DNA of 64,000 bases from JANQRZ01 sp965215165. GTDB taxonomy: Bacteria > Bacteroidota > Rhodothermia > Rhodothermales > JANQRZ01. The notes beneath the pieces were generated by a model, which worked only from the letters and a program-made list of their open reading frames with translations, was not told where the DNA came from and did no database searches. Made by a program: the position numbers and the translations under genes. The DNA lies in NCBI GenBank assembly GCA_965215165.1, contig CBDCCX010000006.1:1240001-1304000 (forward strand), in the 5' to 3' direction. This document shows positions 6,714-13,912 of the stretch, piece by piece (the stretch's first letter is position 1; each line of letters starts with the position of its first letter).

Positions 6714-7041
6714 CACCGAGCCGAACGATCCGCCCTTCCAAGCCTAGGCGCTGAACCTTCCCATACGGCAGGTCCCACACCTTTCGCTCCGGGTCCCATC
6801 GGCCTCCGGCCTGCTTCACCCGCCGCGCCAGATCAGCTTCGCCCCACACCACCCGAACACCTACCACAGTCTTCGGTGAGGGCGTCCACGCACCTTCGTC
6901 CACCACCAGCTCTACCGTCGTCACGCGCCGCTGTGAGTCCGCGTCGTAGCGGTAGCGGACGCACACGAGGCGATCACGGTAGCGGTCAGTGAACCGCCGC
7001 GTACCGCGCTGGCCGGGGCGGAGAGTCTGGCGGACGTTCAT
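6706..7041 (-). CDS. Conserved small basic protein of unknown function beside the integron
   Basis: The 111-residue protein starts MNVRQTLRPGQRGTRRF and has a compact domain with LVCVRYRYDADSQRR and VELVVDEG. It ends with AGGRWDPERKVWDLPYGKV, a segment that looks like a small folded motif with repeated aromatic and basic residues. It reads as a genuine conserved family; I believe similar proteins occur in other mobile regions but cannot name one. No membrane segment. It occupies the place next to attI where an integrase gene is usually found, and points towards the cassette array. Its TAG stop is inside the palindrome cluster. The ATG at 7041 was chosen because the conserved start MNVRQTLRPGQRGT begins there and the upstream frame is low-complexity. 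Confidence 0.7.
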   Translation of the reverse strand: MNVRQTLRPGQRGTRRFTDRYRDRLVCVRYRYDADSQRRVTTVELVVDEGAWTPSPKTVVGVRVVWGEADLARRVKQAGGRWDPERKVWDLPYGKVQRLGLEGRIVRLGGL

Positions 7042-7178
7042 GAGCGGCACCAAGCCATGAGCGGGGTAGCGCCCAGAGAATAAGCGCCGGCCAGTGTAAA
7101 GCGCAAGCCCTACCGGTTGAGCGGGTTCGGCACAATCGGCTCCGGGGAGAGGCGCGACCCCGAGGGTCGAACCAGACC

Positions 7179-8165
7179 CTATCCTTGCACGTCGACGACG
7201 ATCCGGCCTTGCGTCTCGCCGCGCGTGATCTTGTCGCTGAAGGCGATCACCTCGCCGAGCCCGATGGTGTGCTGCATCGCGTCGAGGTCGCCGCGCGTGA
7301 GCACCTCTGCCAGGCGGCGCCAGGCGACGGCTCGTCGCTCCGGCGGGCAGGTGTTCGAGTCGATCCCGAGGAGGTTCACGCCGCGCAGAATGAACGGGAA
7401 GACGGTCGTGTGCAGCTCGTGGCTCTGCGCTAGGCCGTAGGCGGCGACGCTGCCGTGCCGCTCGGTTTGGGCGATGAGCGACGCGAGGGTGGGGCCGCCG
7501 ACGCCGTCGATGGCTCCGGCCCACCGCGCCTTCTCGAGCGGCTGCTCCGGTCCGCCGCCTAGCTCGTCGCGCCCGATGATGCGCGCCGCGCCGAGCGAGT
7601 GGAGGTAGGGGTGTGCCGCTTCGGTCCCGGTCGAGGCGACGGCGTCGTAGCCGAGCCGGTGCAGCAGGGCGACGGCCATGCTCCCAGCCCCGCCCGACGC
7701 GCCGGTCACGACGACCTCGCCGTGTCCAGGCTCGGCGCCGTGCTCCTCGAGCGCCATCACGGCCAGCATCGCGGTGAAGCCCGCCGTGCCGACGGTCATC
7801 GCGCCCTTGAGCGAGAGGCCGTCCGGGAGCGGAACGAGGTGCTCGGCGCTCGCCCTCGCGCGTTCGGCGAACCCGCCCCACCGGTCCTCCCCCGTCCCCC
7901 ACCCCGTCAGGACCACCTCGTCGCCCGGCGCGAACCGCTCGCTCCGGGACTCGGCGACGGTGCCGGCGAGGTCGATCCCCGGCACGAACGGAAAGTCGGC
8001 CCGGACGATCTTGCCTTTGCCCGTGACCGCGAGGCCGTCCTTGTAGTTGAGGCTGGAGTAGGCCACGTCGATCAGCACGTCGCCGTCGGGGAGATCGGCG
8101 TCGTCAACGACCGTGACGGCCGCGTCGATCCCACCGTCAGACTTTGTGAGGAGGAGCGCCTTCAA
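7179..8165 (-). CDS. acuI: Acrylyl-CoA reductase / YhdH-type quinone oxidoreductase
   Basis: The 328-residue protein is a zinc-independent medium-chain dehydrogenase/reductase. The GroES-like N-terminal half includes SSLNYKDGLAVTGKGK and FPFVPGIDLAGTV; a Rossmann half follows with VVVTGASGGAGSMAVALL as NADPH-binding loop. The SLNYKD and PGID boxes and total length match the AcuI/YhdH family, which reduces acrylyl-CoA to propionyl-CoA with NADPH. Cytoplasmic. It is the first core gene next to the integron and is separated from comB by 69 bp on the same strand. Assignment to AcuI rather than a more general quinone reductase is from family resemblance. Confidence 0.88.
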   Translation of the reverse strand: MKALLLTKSDGGIDAAVTVVDDADLPDGDVLIDVAYSSLNYKDGLAVTGKGKIVRADFPFVPGIDLAGTVAESRSERFAPGDEVVLTGWGTGEDRWGGFAERARASAEHLVPLPDGLSLKGAMTVGTAGFTAMLAVMALEEHGAEPGHGEVVVTGASGGAGSMAVALLHRLGYDAVASTGTEAAHPYLHSLGAARIIGRDELGGGPEQPLEKARWAGAIDGVGGPTLASLIAQTERHGSVAAYGLAQSHELHTTVFPFILRGVNLLGIDSNTCPPERRAVAWRRLAEVLTRGDLDAMQHTIGLGEVIAFSDKITRGETQGRIVVDVQG

Positions 8166-8234
8166 GTGGGTTGTGGGTAGATGCCGCAGAACCTTCGACG
8201 GCGGGGTTAACTTGTTCGGTTTCCCTCCATTCCC

Positions 8235-9011
8235 TCAGTCCACCGTCGTCTCGGTGGAGGCAGCCTTCGCCGGGACCGCCGCCTCGGCGGGGTTCAGCAG
8301 GACAATGCGGCTGTCGTGGTAGACCGGCAGGAGCGGGAGCGCGTCGACGCGGGCGCAGTACGCCACGTCGGCCTCGAAGCCCAGACCGACGAGGTGCCGG
8401 GCGTGGTTGCTGCGGGCGACGGCGGCGGCGAGGTCGTGCTGGTCCGAGGCGTACTGCGTCAGCGCGATGTGGGCGGCGTCGGAGCGGCCCTCGGGCTCCT
8501 GGCCGTTCCAGAGCTGGTTCAGGATCAGCCCGGCGCAGAGGATGTCCTCCAGCCCGACCCGCCCGTCGGAGCCGGCGCAGAGGATGGCGACCTCCTCCTC
8601 GGCGTGCCAGGCGAACTCGATCACCTTGCTCACGTTGAGGAAGCAGCCGACGGCCACGCTCGCGGCCCCGCGCGCCGTGGTGATCGCGCGCGTGCCGTTG
8701 CTGGTGTTGAGGATGACGGTCTTGCCCTGCACCGCCTCGGGCGTGTAGTCCGCCGGCGAGTTGCCCAGGGTGTAGCCGTCGATCTTCTGCCCGCCGCGTT
8801 CGCCGCCGAGGAGGCTCGTCGTCGTGTCCATGTGCGCGCCGATGCGCCCGGCCTCGGCCATGTCGGCCACGGGGATCACGGCCCGCGCGCCGTGGTTGAG
8901 CGCGGTCACGATGGACGAGCAGGCGCGCAGCACGTCGACCACGACCACCGCCTTGCCCTTCAGGTCGTCTTCGGTGGCGGAGTCGGCGGTGAGGTAGACT
9001 TCGATATGCAT
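8235..9011 (-). CDS. comB: 2-phosphosulfolactate phosphatase
   Basis: The 258-residue protein matches ComB, the magnesium-dependent phosphatase releasing 3-sulfolactate from 2-phosphosulfolactate. Visible hallmarks are VVVDVLRACSSIVTAL near the N-terminus, TSNGTRAI in the middle and a downstream AGSDGRVGLEDILCAG segment. In archaea this step belongs to coenzyme M synthesis; in bacteria it is found with sulfolactate or sulfonate metabolism. The start at 9011 (MHIEVYLT) is preferred over 24 residues of extra upstream frame because the family begins there. It lies between gcvT and acuI, all on the minus strand, with 84 bp to gcvT. Confidence 0.9.
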   Translation of the reverse strand: MHIEVYLTADSATEDDLKGKAVVVVDVLRACSSIVTALNHGARAVIPVADMAEAGRIGAHMDTTTSLLGGERGGQKIDGYTLGNSPADYTPEAVQGKTVILNTSNGTRAITTARGAASVAVGCFLNVSKVIEFAWHAEEEVAILCAGSDGRVGLEDILCAGLILNQLWNGQEPEGRSDAAHIALTQYASDQHDLAAAVARSNHARHLVGLGFEADVAYCARVDALPLLPVYHDSRIVLLNPAEAAVPAKAASTETTVD

Positions 9012-9095
9012 AGCAGAGACAATCGGTGTGAGCCTGAATAGTAGGCCGCGCGGCTGCCAGCGGTGCGTCAGCGCGAGAGCCACGCGCCGCCCAGG

Positions 9096-10226
9096 TCAGC
9101 CTTTGTGGAACGGCGGCTTCGTGACGATCGCCGGGAGGATGCGCCCGCGCACCGAGACGCCGAGGGCGCTGCCGGGCGCGGTGAAGCGCTCCTCGTTCGG
9201 GACGTAGCCCAGCCCGATGCCCTCGCCGAGCGTGGGCGACTGCGAGCCGCTCGTGACCTCGCCGATGGGCGCGCCCTCGGCATCGACCAGCGGGTAGCCC
9301 TGTCGCGGGATGCCGCGCTCCTGCATCACGAACCCGACCAGCTTGCGCGTGACGCCCTGCTCCTTCTGCGCCGCGAGCGTGCCGCGCCCGACGAACGCGT
9401 CCTTGCCGAGCTTGGTGACCCAACCGAGGCCGGCCTCGAGCGGAGTCGTCTTGTCGGTCAGTTCGTGGCCGTAGAGGCAGTAGCCCGCCTCGAGGCGGAG
9501 CGTGTCGCGCGCGCCGAGGCCGGCGGGTTGGAGGCCGTGCTTTTCGCCGGCCTCCATCAAAGCGTTCCACACGTCTTCGAGCTTCTCGGCCTCGCAGTAG
9601 ATCTCGAGGCCGCGCTCGCCGGTGTAGCCCGTGTGCGAGAGGATGATCTTGTCGCAGCCGAGGAAGGCCCCCGGCGCGGGCCGCATGAAGTGGTAGTACT
9701 CGACGTCCGCCACCGGCAGGTCCGTCACCTCCGCGATGACGGCGAACGCCTTCGGCCCCTGGAGCGCGAGCAGGCCTATGTGCTCCGACACGTCCTCGAC
9801 CGTGCAGTCGAACCCGCCCCTCTCGTGGACCGACCGCATGTGGGCCACGTCCTTGTCGATGTTCGAGGCGTTGATGACCAGCAGGTAGCTCTCCTCGGCG
9901 AGCCGGTAGACGAGCAGGTCGTCGACGGCCCCGCCGTGCTCGTTGCACATCACCGTGTAGAGCGCGCGCCCGTCGTAGAGCGTGGCGGCGTCGTTGGTGA
10001 CGAGGTGCTGCACGAAGTCGAGCGCCCCGGCTCCGCGCACGAGCACCTCGCCCATGTGCGAGACGTCGAAGAGACCGGCGGCCTGGCGGACGGCGCGGTG
10101 CTCCTCCAGGATGCCGGCATACTGGACCGGCATCTCGAACCCGCCGAAGGGCATCATCTTGGCCCCGAGCGCGCGGTGGGTCTCGTAGAGCGGGGTTCGT
10201 TGCAGGGTTTGTACCGAAGGCTCCAT
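9096..10226 (-). CDS. gcvT: Glycine cleavage system aminomethyltransferase (T protein)
   Basis: The 376-residue protein is a full-length GcvT. It starts with a short leader, then YETHRALGAKMMPFGGFEMPVQY and GLFDVSHMGE, the family signature. A later stretch includes GYTGERGLEIY and the C-terminal barrel GEVTSGSQSPTLGEGIGLGYV. It transfers the aminomethyl group from lipoylated GcvH to tetrahydrofolate, giving methylene-THF and ammonia. The other glycine cleavage genes are not in this window. It diverges from the amidohydrolase gene at 10427; the 200-bp gap holds a 62-bp perfect palindrome. No glycine riboswitch was recognisable upstream. Confidence 0.96.
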   Translation of the reverse strand: MEPSVQTLQRTPLYETHRALGAKMMPFGGFEMPVQYAGILEEHRAVRQAAGLFDVSHMGEVLVRGAGALDFVQHLVTNDAATLYDGRALYTVMCNEHGGAVDDLLVYRLAEESYLLVINASNIDKDVAHMRSVHERGGFDCTVEDVSEHIGLLALQGPKAFAVIAEVTDLPVADVEYYHFMRPAPGAFLGCDKIILSHTGYTGERGLEIYCEAEKLEDVWNALMEAGEKHGLQPAGLGARDTLRLEAGYCLYGHELTDKTTPLEAGLGWVTKLGKDAFVGRGTLAAQKEQGVTRKLVGFVMQERGIPRQGYPLVDAEGAPIGEVTSGSQSPTLGEGIGLGYVPNEERFTAPGSALGVSVRGRILPAIVTKPPFHKG

Positions 10227-10332
10227 GCGGGGTAGGGCGAGAGGTGAGCGAAGAGGTCTGTAAAGTACGCCCCGCGCTCGGGCGGCGCAATCGGTGAATG
10301 CCGGTGAACGGCGTGGGCGGGAGACGGTCGGA

Positions 10333-10394
10333 CGTAACGGTTATGACCCGTAGGGGCGAACGGCCGTTCGCCCCTACGGGTCATAACCGTTACG
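10333..10394. repeat. Perfect 62-bp palindrome of the dispersed GTAGGGGC family
   Basis: Two 31-bp arms meet with no spacer; the centre reads GGCGAACGGCCGTTCGCC and the outer part CGTAACGGTTATGACCCGTA with its exact complement. It lies between the divergent genes gcvT and the amidohydrolase, upstream of both, so it is not a simple terminator. The inner GTAGGGGCGA core recurs at 17633-17658 and in altered form at 18206 and 45752. Confidence 0.9.
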
Positions 10395-10426
10395 GTACCT
10401 TGGCCCCTGGTCTGCCCTCTGCTCCC

Positions 10427-11689
10427 ATGCTCATGCGCCTCGCCCTCCTCCTCGCCGCTCTCCTGGCGCTCCCCACCGCCGCGCAGCCGACGGCCTACGT
10501 CGGGGCCACGGTCTACCCCATCGCCGGGCCGCCCATCCCGAACGGCATGCTCGTCGTCGAGGACGGCCGGATCGTCGAGGTCGGGCCGGTGCGCGACCTC
10601 GGCGCGGTGCGGCAGGTCGACGTGGCGGGCAAGGTCATCATGCCGGGCTTGGTCGATACCCACTCGCACATCGGCGAGGGCGACGGCGGCGACCGATCCT
10701 CCGCGCTCCACCCTTCCGTCCGCATCCTCGACGCCATCGACCCGCTGAGCGACACTTTCAAGAAGGCCCGCGCCGGCGGCATCACGACGGCCAACATCAT
10801 GCCCGGCAGCGGCCACCTGATGAGCGGGCAGACGGTCTACCTCAAGACCCGCCCCGCCGTGCGGATCGAGGCGATGCTCTTCTGCGACGACCTCACCGCC
10901 GGCCTCTGCGGCGGGATGAAGATGGCGAACGGCACCAACCCGGTCCGCTCGGCCCCCGGCCCGTTCCCCGGCACGCGCGCCAAGAGCGCCGCGCTCGTCC
11001 GCGCGCTCTTCCTCAAGGCCCAGCAGTACCGCGACAAGAGAGCCGAGGACGCCGACCTGGCCCTCGACCTGGAGCTAGAGCCCCTCCTCGAGGTCATGGA
11101 CGGGCGGCGGATCGTCCACTTCCACACCCACCGGCAGCACGACATCCTGACGGCCCTCAGGCTCGGCGACGAATTCGGGTTCACGCCCGTCCTCCACCAC
11201 GTCTCCGAGGGCTGGAAGGTCGCCGACGAGATCGCCGCCGCGAACGCCCCGGCGTCGATCATCGTGCTCGACTCGCCCGGCGGCAAGATCGAGGCCGACG
11301 AGCTGTACCTCACGACCGGCGGCGTGCTCGAGGACGCAGGCGTCGACGTGGCCTACCACACCGACGACTGGATCACCGACAGCCGCCTCTTCCTGCGCTC
11401 GGCGGCGCTCGGCGTGCGCGGCGGGATGAGCCGCGAGAAGGCCCTCGAGTCGGTCACCCTCGCCGGGGCGCGGATGCTCGGCCTCGCCGACCGCCTCGGC
11501 TCGCTGGAGGTGGGCAAGGACGCCGACTTCCTCATCCTCTCTGGCGACCCGCTCTCGACCTACACCCACGTCGAGCAGACCTTCATCGACGGCGTCAGGG
11601 TCTTCGACCGCAGCAACCCCGAAGACCGGCCCTACGCCGTCGGCGGCTACCAGGTCTTCCGCAGCAGCGCCGTGCACACCGATCATTGA
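10427..11689 (+). CDS. Secreted amidohydrolase
   Basis: About 420 residues with a signal peptide (MRLALLLAALLALPTAAQ). The amidohydrolase fold is clear: the VGATVYPIAG beta-sandwich start, PGLVDTHSHIGEG with the HxH metal motif, HFHTHRQHDILTAL with a second His pair, and VAYHTDDW with the Asp that usually completes the site. It ends with ARMLGLADRLGSLEVGKDAD. The protein is probably periplasmic and could be an imidazolonepropionase-like or peptidase-like hydrolase; the substrate cannot be read from sequence. A paralogue lies downstream on the same strand 168 bp away. ATG at 10427 or 10433 are both possible. Confidence 0.88.
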   Translation: MLMRLALLLAALLALPTAAQPTAYVGATVYPIAGPPIPNGMLVVEDGRIVEVGPVRDLGAVRQVDVAGKVIMPGLVDTHSHIGEGDGGDRSSALHPSVRILDAIDPLSDTFKKARAGGITTANIMPGSGHLMSGQTVYLKTRPAVRIEAMLFCDDLTAGLCGGMKMANGTNPVRSAPGPFPGTRAKSAALVRALFLKAQQYRDKRAEDADLALDLELEPLLEVMDGRRIVHFHTHRQHDILTALRLGDEFGFTPVLHHVSEGWKVADEIAAANAPASIIVLDSPGGKIEADELYLTTGGVLEDAGVDVAYHTDDWITDSRLFLRSAALGVRGGMSREKALESVTLAGARMLGLADRLGSLEVGKDADFLILSGDPLSTYTHVEQTFIDGVRVFDRSNPEDRPYAVGGYQVFRSSAVHTDH

Positions 11690-11746
11690 TGCCGGTGCGG
11701 ACCCCCGCCCGTCTTGCGGTCGCTACGCTCCTCTCTGCGCCGGGCT

Positions 11747-11768
11747 GTCCCCCTCGTTTGAGGGGGAC
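11747..11768 (+). terminator. Hairpin between the two amidohydrolase genes
   Basis: GTCCCCCTC and GAGGGGGAC (9-bp stem) flank a GTTT loop, extended by imperfect TGT/ACA pairs. There is no T-run, so factor-independent termination is only possible, not proven. Confidence 0.4.
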
Positions 11769-11857
11769 GGGACAGCTTCTCGTGCCCTGAGCAACGCGAT
11801 GGCGCGAGAAGCGGGGGTCCGCGCCATCTACTGCCTCCCTCTACTGCGCCCCGACTC

Positions 11858-13057
11858 ATGCGCCTCGCCTCGCTCCTCGCCCTGCTCCTCCTCGCTCCCG
11901 CCGCCGACGCTCAACTCGCTGTGCGCGGAGGCTTGGTCTACACGATGGAGGGCGAGCCGATCCAGGACGGGGTGGTGCTCACCGGGGCGGACGGGACCAT
12001 CGAATACGTCGGCCCGGCGCGTGCCATACCCGACGGCTATCGCGAGCTCGCAGCGGCCGTCGTGACGCCCGGCTTCGTGGACGCCCGCGCGACGGTCGGG
12101 CTGTCGGGCATCCTGAACCAGGAGGGGGACCAGGACCACCTCGACACCTCGGGCCCAATCCAGCCCGAGCTGCGCGCCCTCGACGCCTACGACCCGACCG
12201 AGGCGCTCGTCGCGTGGGTACTCTCCTTCGGGGTGACGACGGTCCACGTCGGGCCGTCGCCGGGCGCGCCGGTGGCGGGGCAGACGGCGATCTTCAAGAC
12301 GAACGCCCGCATGGTGGCCGACGGCTTGGTGGCGGACGCGCCGATGGTCGTGTTCGTCCTCGGGACCGGCATCCGGGGCAACTTCGAGACGCCGGGGACG
12401 CGCTCTAAGGAGATTGCGATGTTGCGCGAGGCGCTCCTCGACGCGCAGCGCTACGCCGACGAGATGGCCGACGAGGACGAAGAGAAGCGCCCGGCGCGTG
12501 ATCTCCGCAACGAGGCGATGGCGCGCGTGCTCTCGGGCGAGGCCGCCGCGCTCGTCACCGCCCACCGCGCGCACGACATCCTGACGGCCCTCCGCCTCGC
12601 CCAGGAGTTCGGCCTGCGCCTCGTCCTCGACGGCGGGGCCGAGGCCCCCCTCGTCCTCGATCAGCTCAGCGACGCCCGCATCCCGGTCATCCTGCACCCG
12701 ACGATGGCGCGGCCCAGCGGCGACGCCCAGAGCGCGAGCTACGAAACGGCCAAGACCCTCCGCGACGCCGGCATCGAGGTGGCAATCCAGAGCGGCTACG
12801 AAGCCTACGTCCCCAAGACCCGCGTCGTGCTCTTCGAGGCGGCCATTGCGGCGGCGCACGGGCTCGGCGTCGAGGGCGCGCTCGAAACCATCACCCTCGC
12901 CCCGGCCCGGATGCTCGGGATCGACGACCGCGTCGGCTCCCTCGCCGAGGGCAAAGACGCCGACCTCGTCCTCTTCGACGGCGACCCGTTCGAGTACACC
13001 TCGCACGTCTGCACCGTCATCGCCGGCGGCGAGGTCGCCGTGGACGAGTGCCGGTAG
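11858..13057 (+). CDS. Amidohydrolase-family protein lacking the HxH metal motif
   Basis: The 399-residue protein has a signal peptide (MRLASLLALLLLAPAADAQ) and the amidohydrolase composite beta-sandwich and barrel. It clearly parallels the preceding gene: VTPGFVDARATVG replaces PGLVDTHSHIGEG, so both metal-binding His are lost; VTAHRAHDILTALRLAQEFG is kept; and AIQSGYEAY replaces the YHTDDW segment, losing the Asp. The end ARMLGIDDRVGSLAEGKDADLVLFDGDP is typical. It is therefore probably not a canonical metal hydrolase and may be a non-catalytic partner of its paralogue. The 3' end overlaps the next gene by 10 bp, indicating an operon. Confidence 0.85.
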   Translation: MRLASLLALLLLAPAADAQLAVRGGLVYTMEGEPIQDGVVLTGADGTIEYVGPARAIPDGYRELAAAVVTPGFVDARATVGLSGILNQEGDQDHLDTSGPIQPELRALDAYDPTEALVAWVLSFGVTTVHVGPSPGAPVAGQTAIFKTNARMVADGLVADAPMVVFVLGTGIRGNFETPGTRSKEIAMLREALLDAQRYADEMADEDEEKRPARDLRNEAMARVLSGEAAALVTAHRAHDILTALRLAQEFGLRLVLDGGAEAPLVLDQLSDARIPVILHPTMARPSGDAQSASYETAKTLRDAGIEVAIQSGYEAYVPKTRVVLFEAAIAAAHGLGVEGALETITLAPARMLGIDDRVGSLAEGKDADLVLFDGDPFEYTSHVCTVIAGGEVAVDECR

Positions 13058-13656
13058 CCCCGCCCGCGACCCGCCTGTACCGCGCGGCGTGGCTGTGCGG
13101 CCTGCTCCCGCTCACGGTGGGAATCGCGATCTACCTCGTGTGGGAGCTCACACAGTGGAACCCGCTCCTGCTCGCCGGCCTCGTTACGCTCTACGCCGGG
13201 ACCGTGTGCGTGGCGGTCGGGTTGGTGTGTGTCCTCGTCGACGCCGTCACGCAGCGCCGCGCGGGAATATCGTGGGGACCCGTGGCGCGGCGGGGGGCGA
13301 AACCCGCTGGGGTGTTGCTCCTCAACCTGCCCGTGGGTCTGGTCATCCTAGCCCTCGTCTTGCTCAGCCTCACCCGGTTCACGGTCGTGCTCCGGAACGA
13401 GAGCAGCGAGGTCATCTCCCGCTTCGAGCTAGCGGCACCGGGCGTCGAGGAGGTGCTCGAAGGCCTCGCGCCGGGGACATCGGCCTCGGTCGCCATGCAC
13501 TTCGACTCCCAGGGCGAGCTTGCCTACACGGCAGAGGTCGGAGGGCGCGTTACCGAGGGGATCATCGAGGGCTACGTGTCGAGCAACACAGGCGGCCGGT
13601 CCACCGTCACCTTCTCCGACGGGGTGTTCCGCGCCGGGCCGACCGAGTGGCACTGA
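13048..13656 (+). CDS. Membrane protein of unknown function
   Basis: A 202-residue protein with three hydrophobic helices in the first 115 residues (around 13-31, 41-67 and 87-109) followed by a soluble beta-rich C-terminal domain. Start is GTG at 13048, inside the end of the amidohydrolase gene, and the upstream stop overlaps it, which suggests translational coupling. I recognise no domain. The C-terminal half (LRNESSEVISRFELAAPG) resembles a small extracytoplasmic domain. Association with the amidohydrolase is by overlap only. Confidence 0.7.
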   Translation: MPVAPPATRLYRAAWLCGLLPLTVGIAIYLVWELTQWNPLLLAGLVTLYAGTVCVAVGLVCVLVDAVTQRRAGISWGPVARRGAKPAGVLLLNLPVGLVILALVLLSLTRFTVVLRNESSEVISRFELAAPGVEEVLEGLAPGTSASVAMHFDSQGELAYTAEVGGRVTEGIIEGYVSSNTGGRSTVTFSDGVFRAGPTEWH

Positions 13657-13912
13657 GCGGCCGGCCGGTTTCCGTCTCACCCCCACAGGCTTCTGTAACT
13701 CAAGTGCTGAGGTACAGGCTTGGGAGGCCAGAGCCCGCGGACGACGGATTGCGGACCGCTGTTTGTTGGCTCGCGCGGCGGTCTGCCGTCCGCGGTCTGC
13801 GGTCCCCGCACCTCGGCACATAGGGCACAACTTGGGTTCTGTATATTCCGTCTTCGGCCACCCTGCCCCCCGACTCCTGGCCGCCTCCCGCCCACCGGAT
13901 CGACCGACGCCT

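Larger units (their letters stand above)
6624..6720 (-). other. Candidate attI / integron recombination platform
   Basis: Reading the minus strand, GGTTATGTGGATC marks the start of the first cassette, and nothing resembling an attC lies upstream of it. By integron logic the preceding sequence is attI. It contains a TATAAT box and three copies of an 18-bp palindrome-like motif (see separate entries). An integrase gene would be expected just beyond, diverging from the array, but a small minus-strand gene is found instead. The identification rests on the cassette boundary, not on homology to a known attI. Confidence 0.45.

Noticed and set aside
8137..10290. Long minus-strand open frame over comB and gcvT
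   Set aside because: Same strand but out of frame with the real genes, Arg/Ala-rich, no domain.
10227..10332. Glycine riboswitch upstream of gcvT
   Set aside because: The conserved glycine aptamer segments were not recognisable.
11690..11857. Small genes between the two amidohydrolases
   Set aside because: No conserved frame; only the hairpin is visible.
13691..13830. Decayed inverted-repeat-like region before ftsK (CGGACCGC/GCGGTCTG pieces)
   Set aside because: The matches are short and imperfect; no element limits can be defined.
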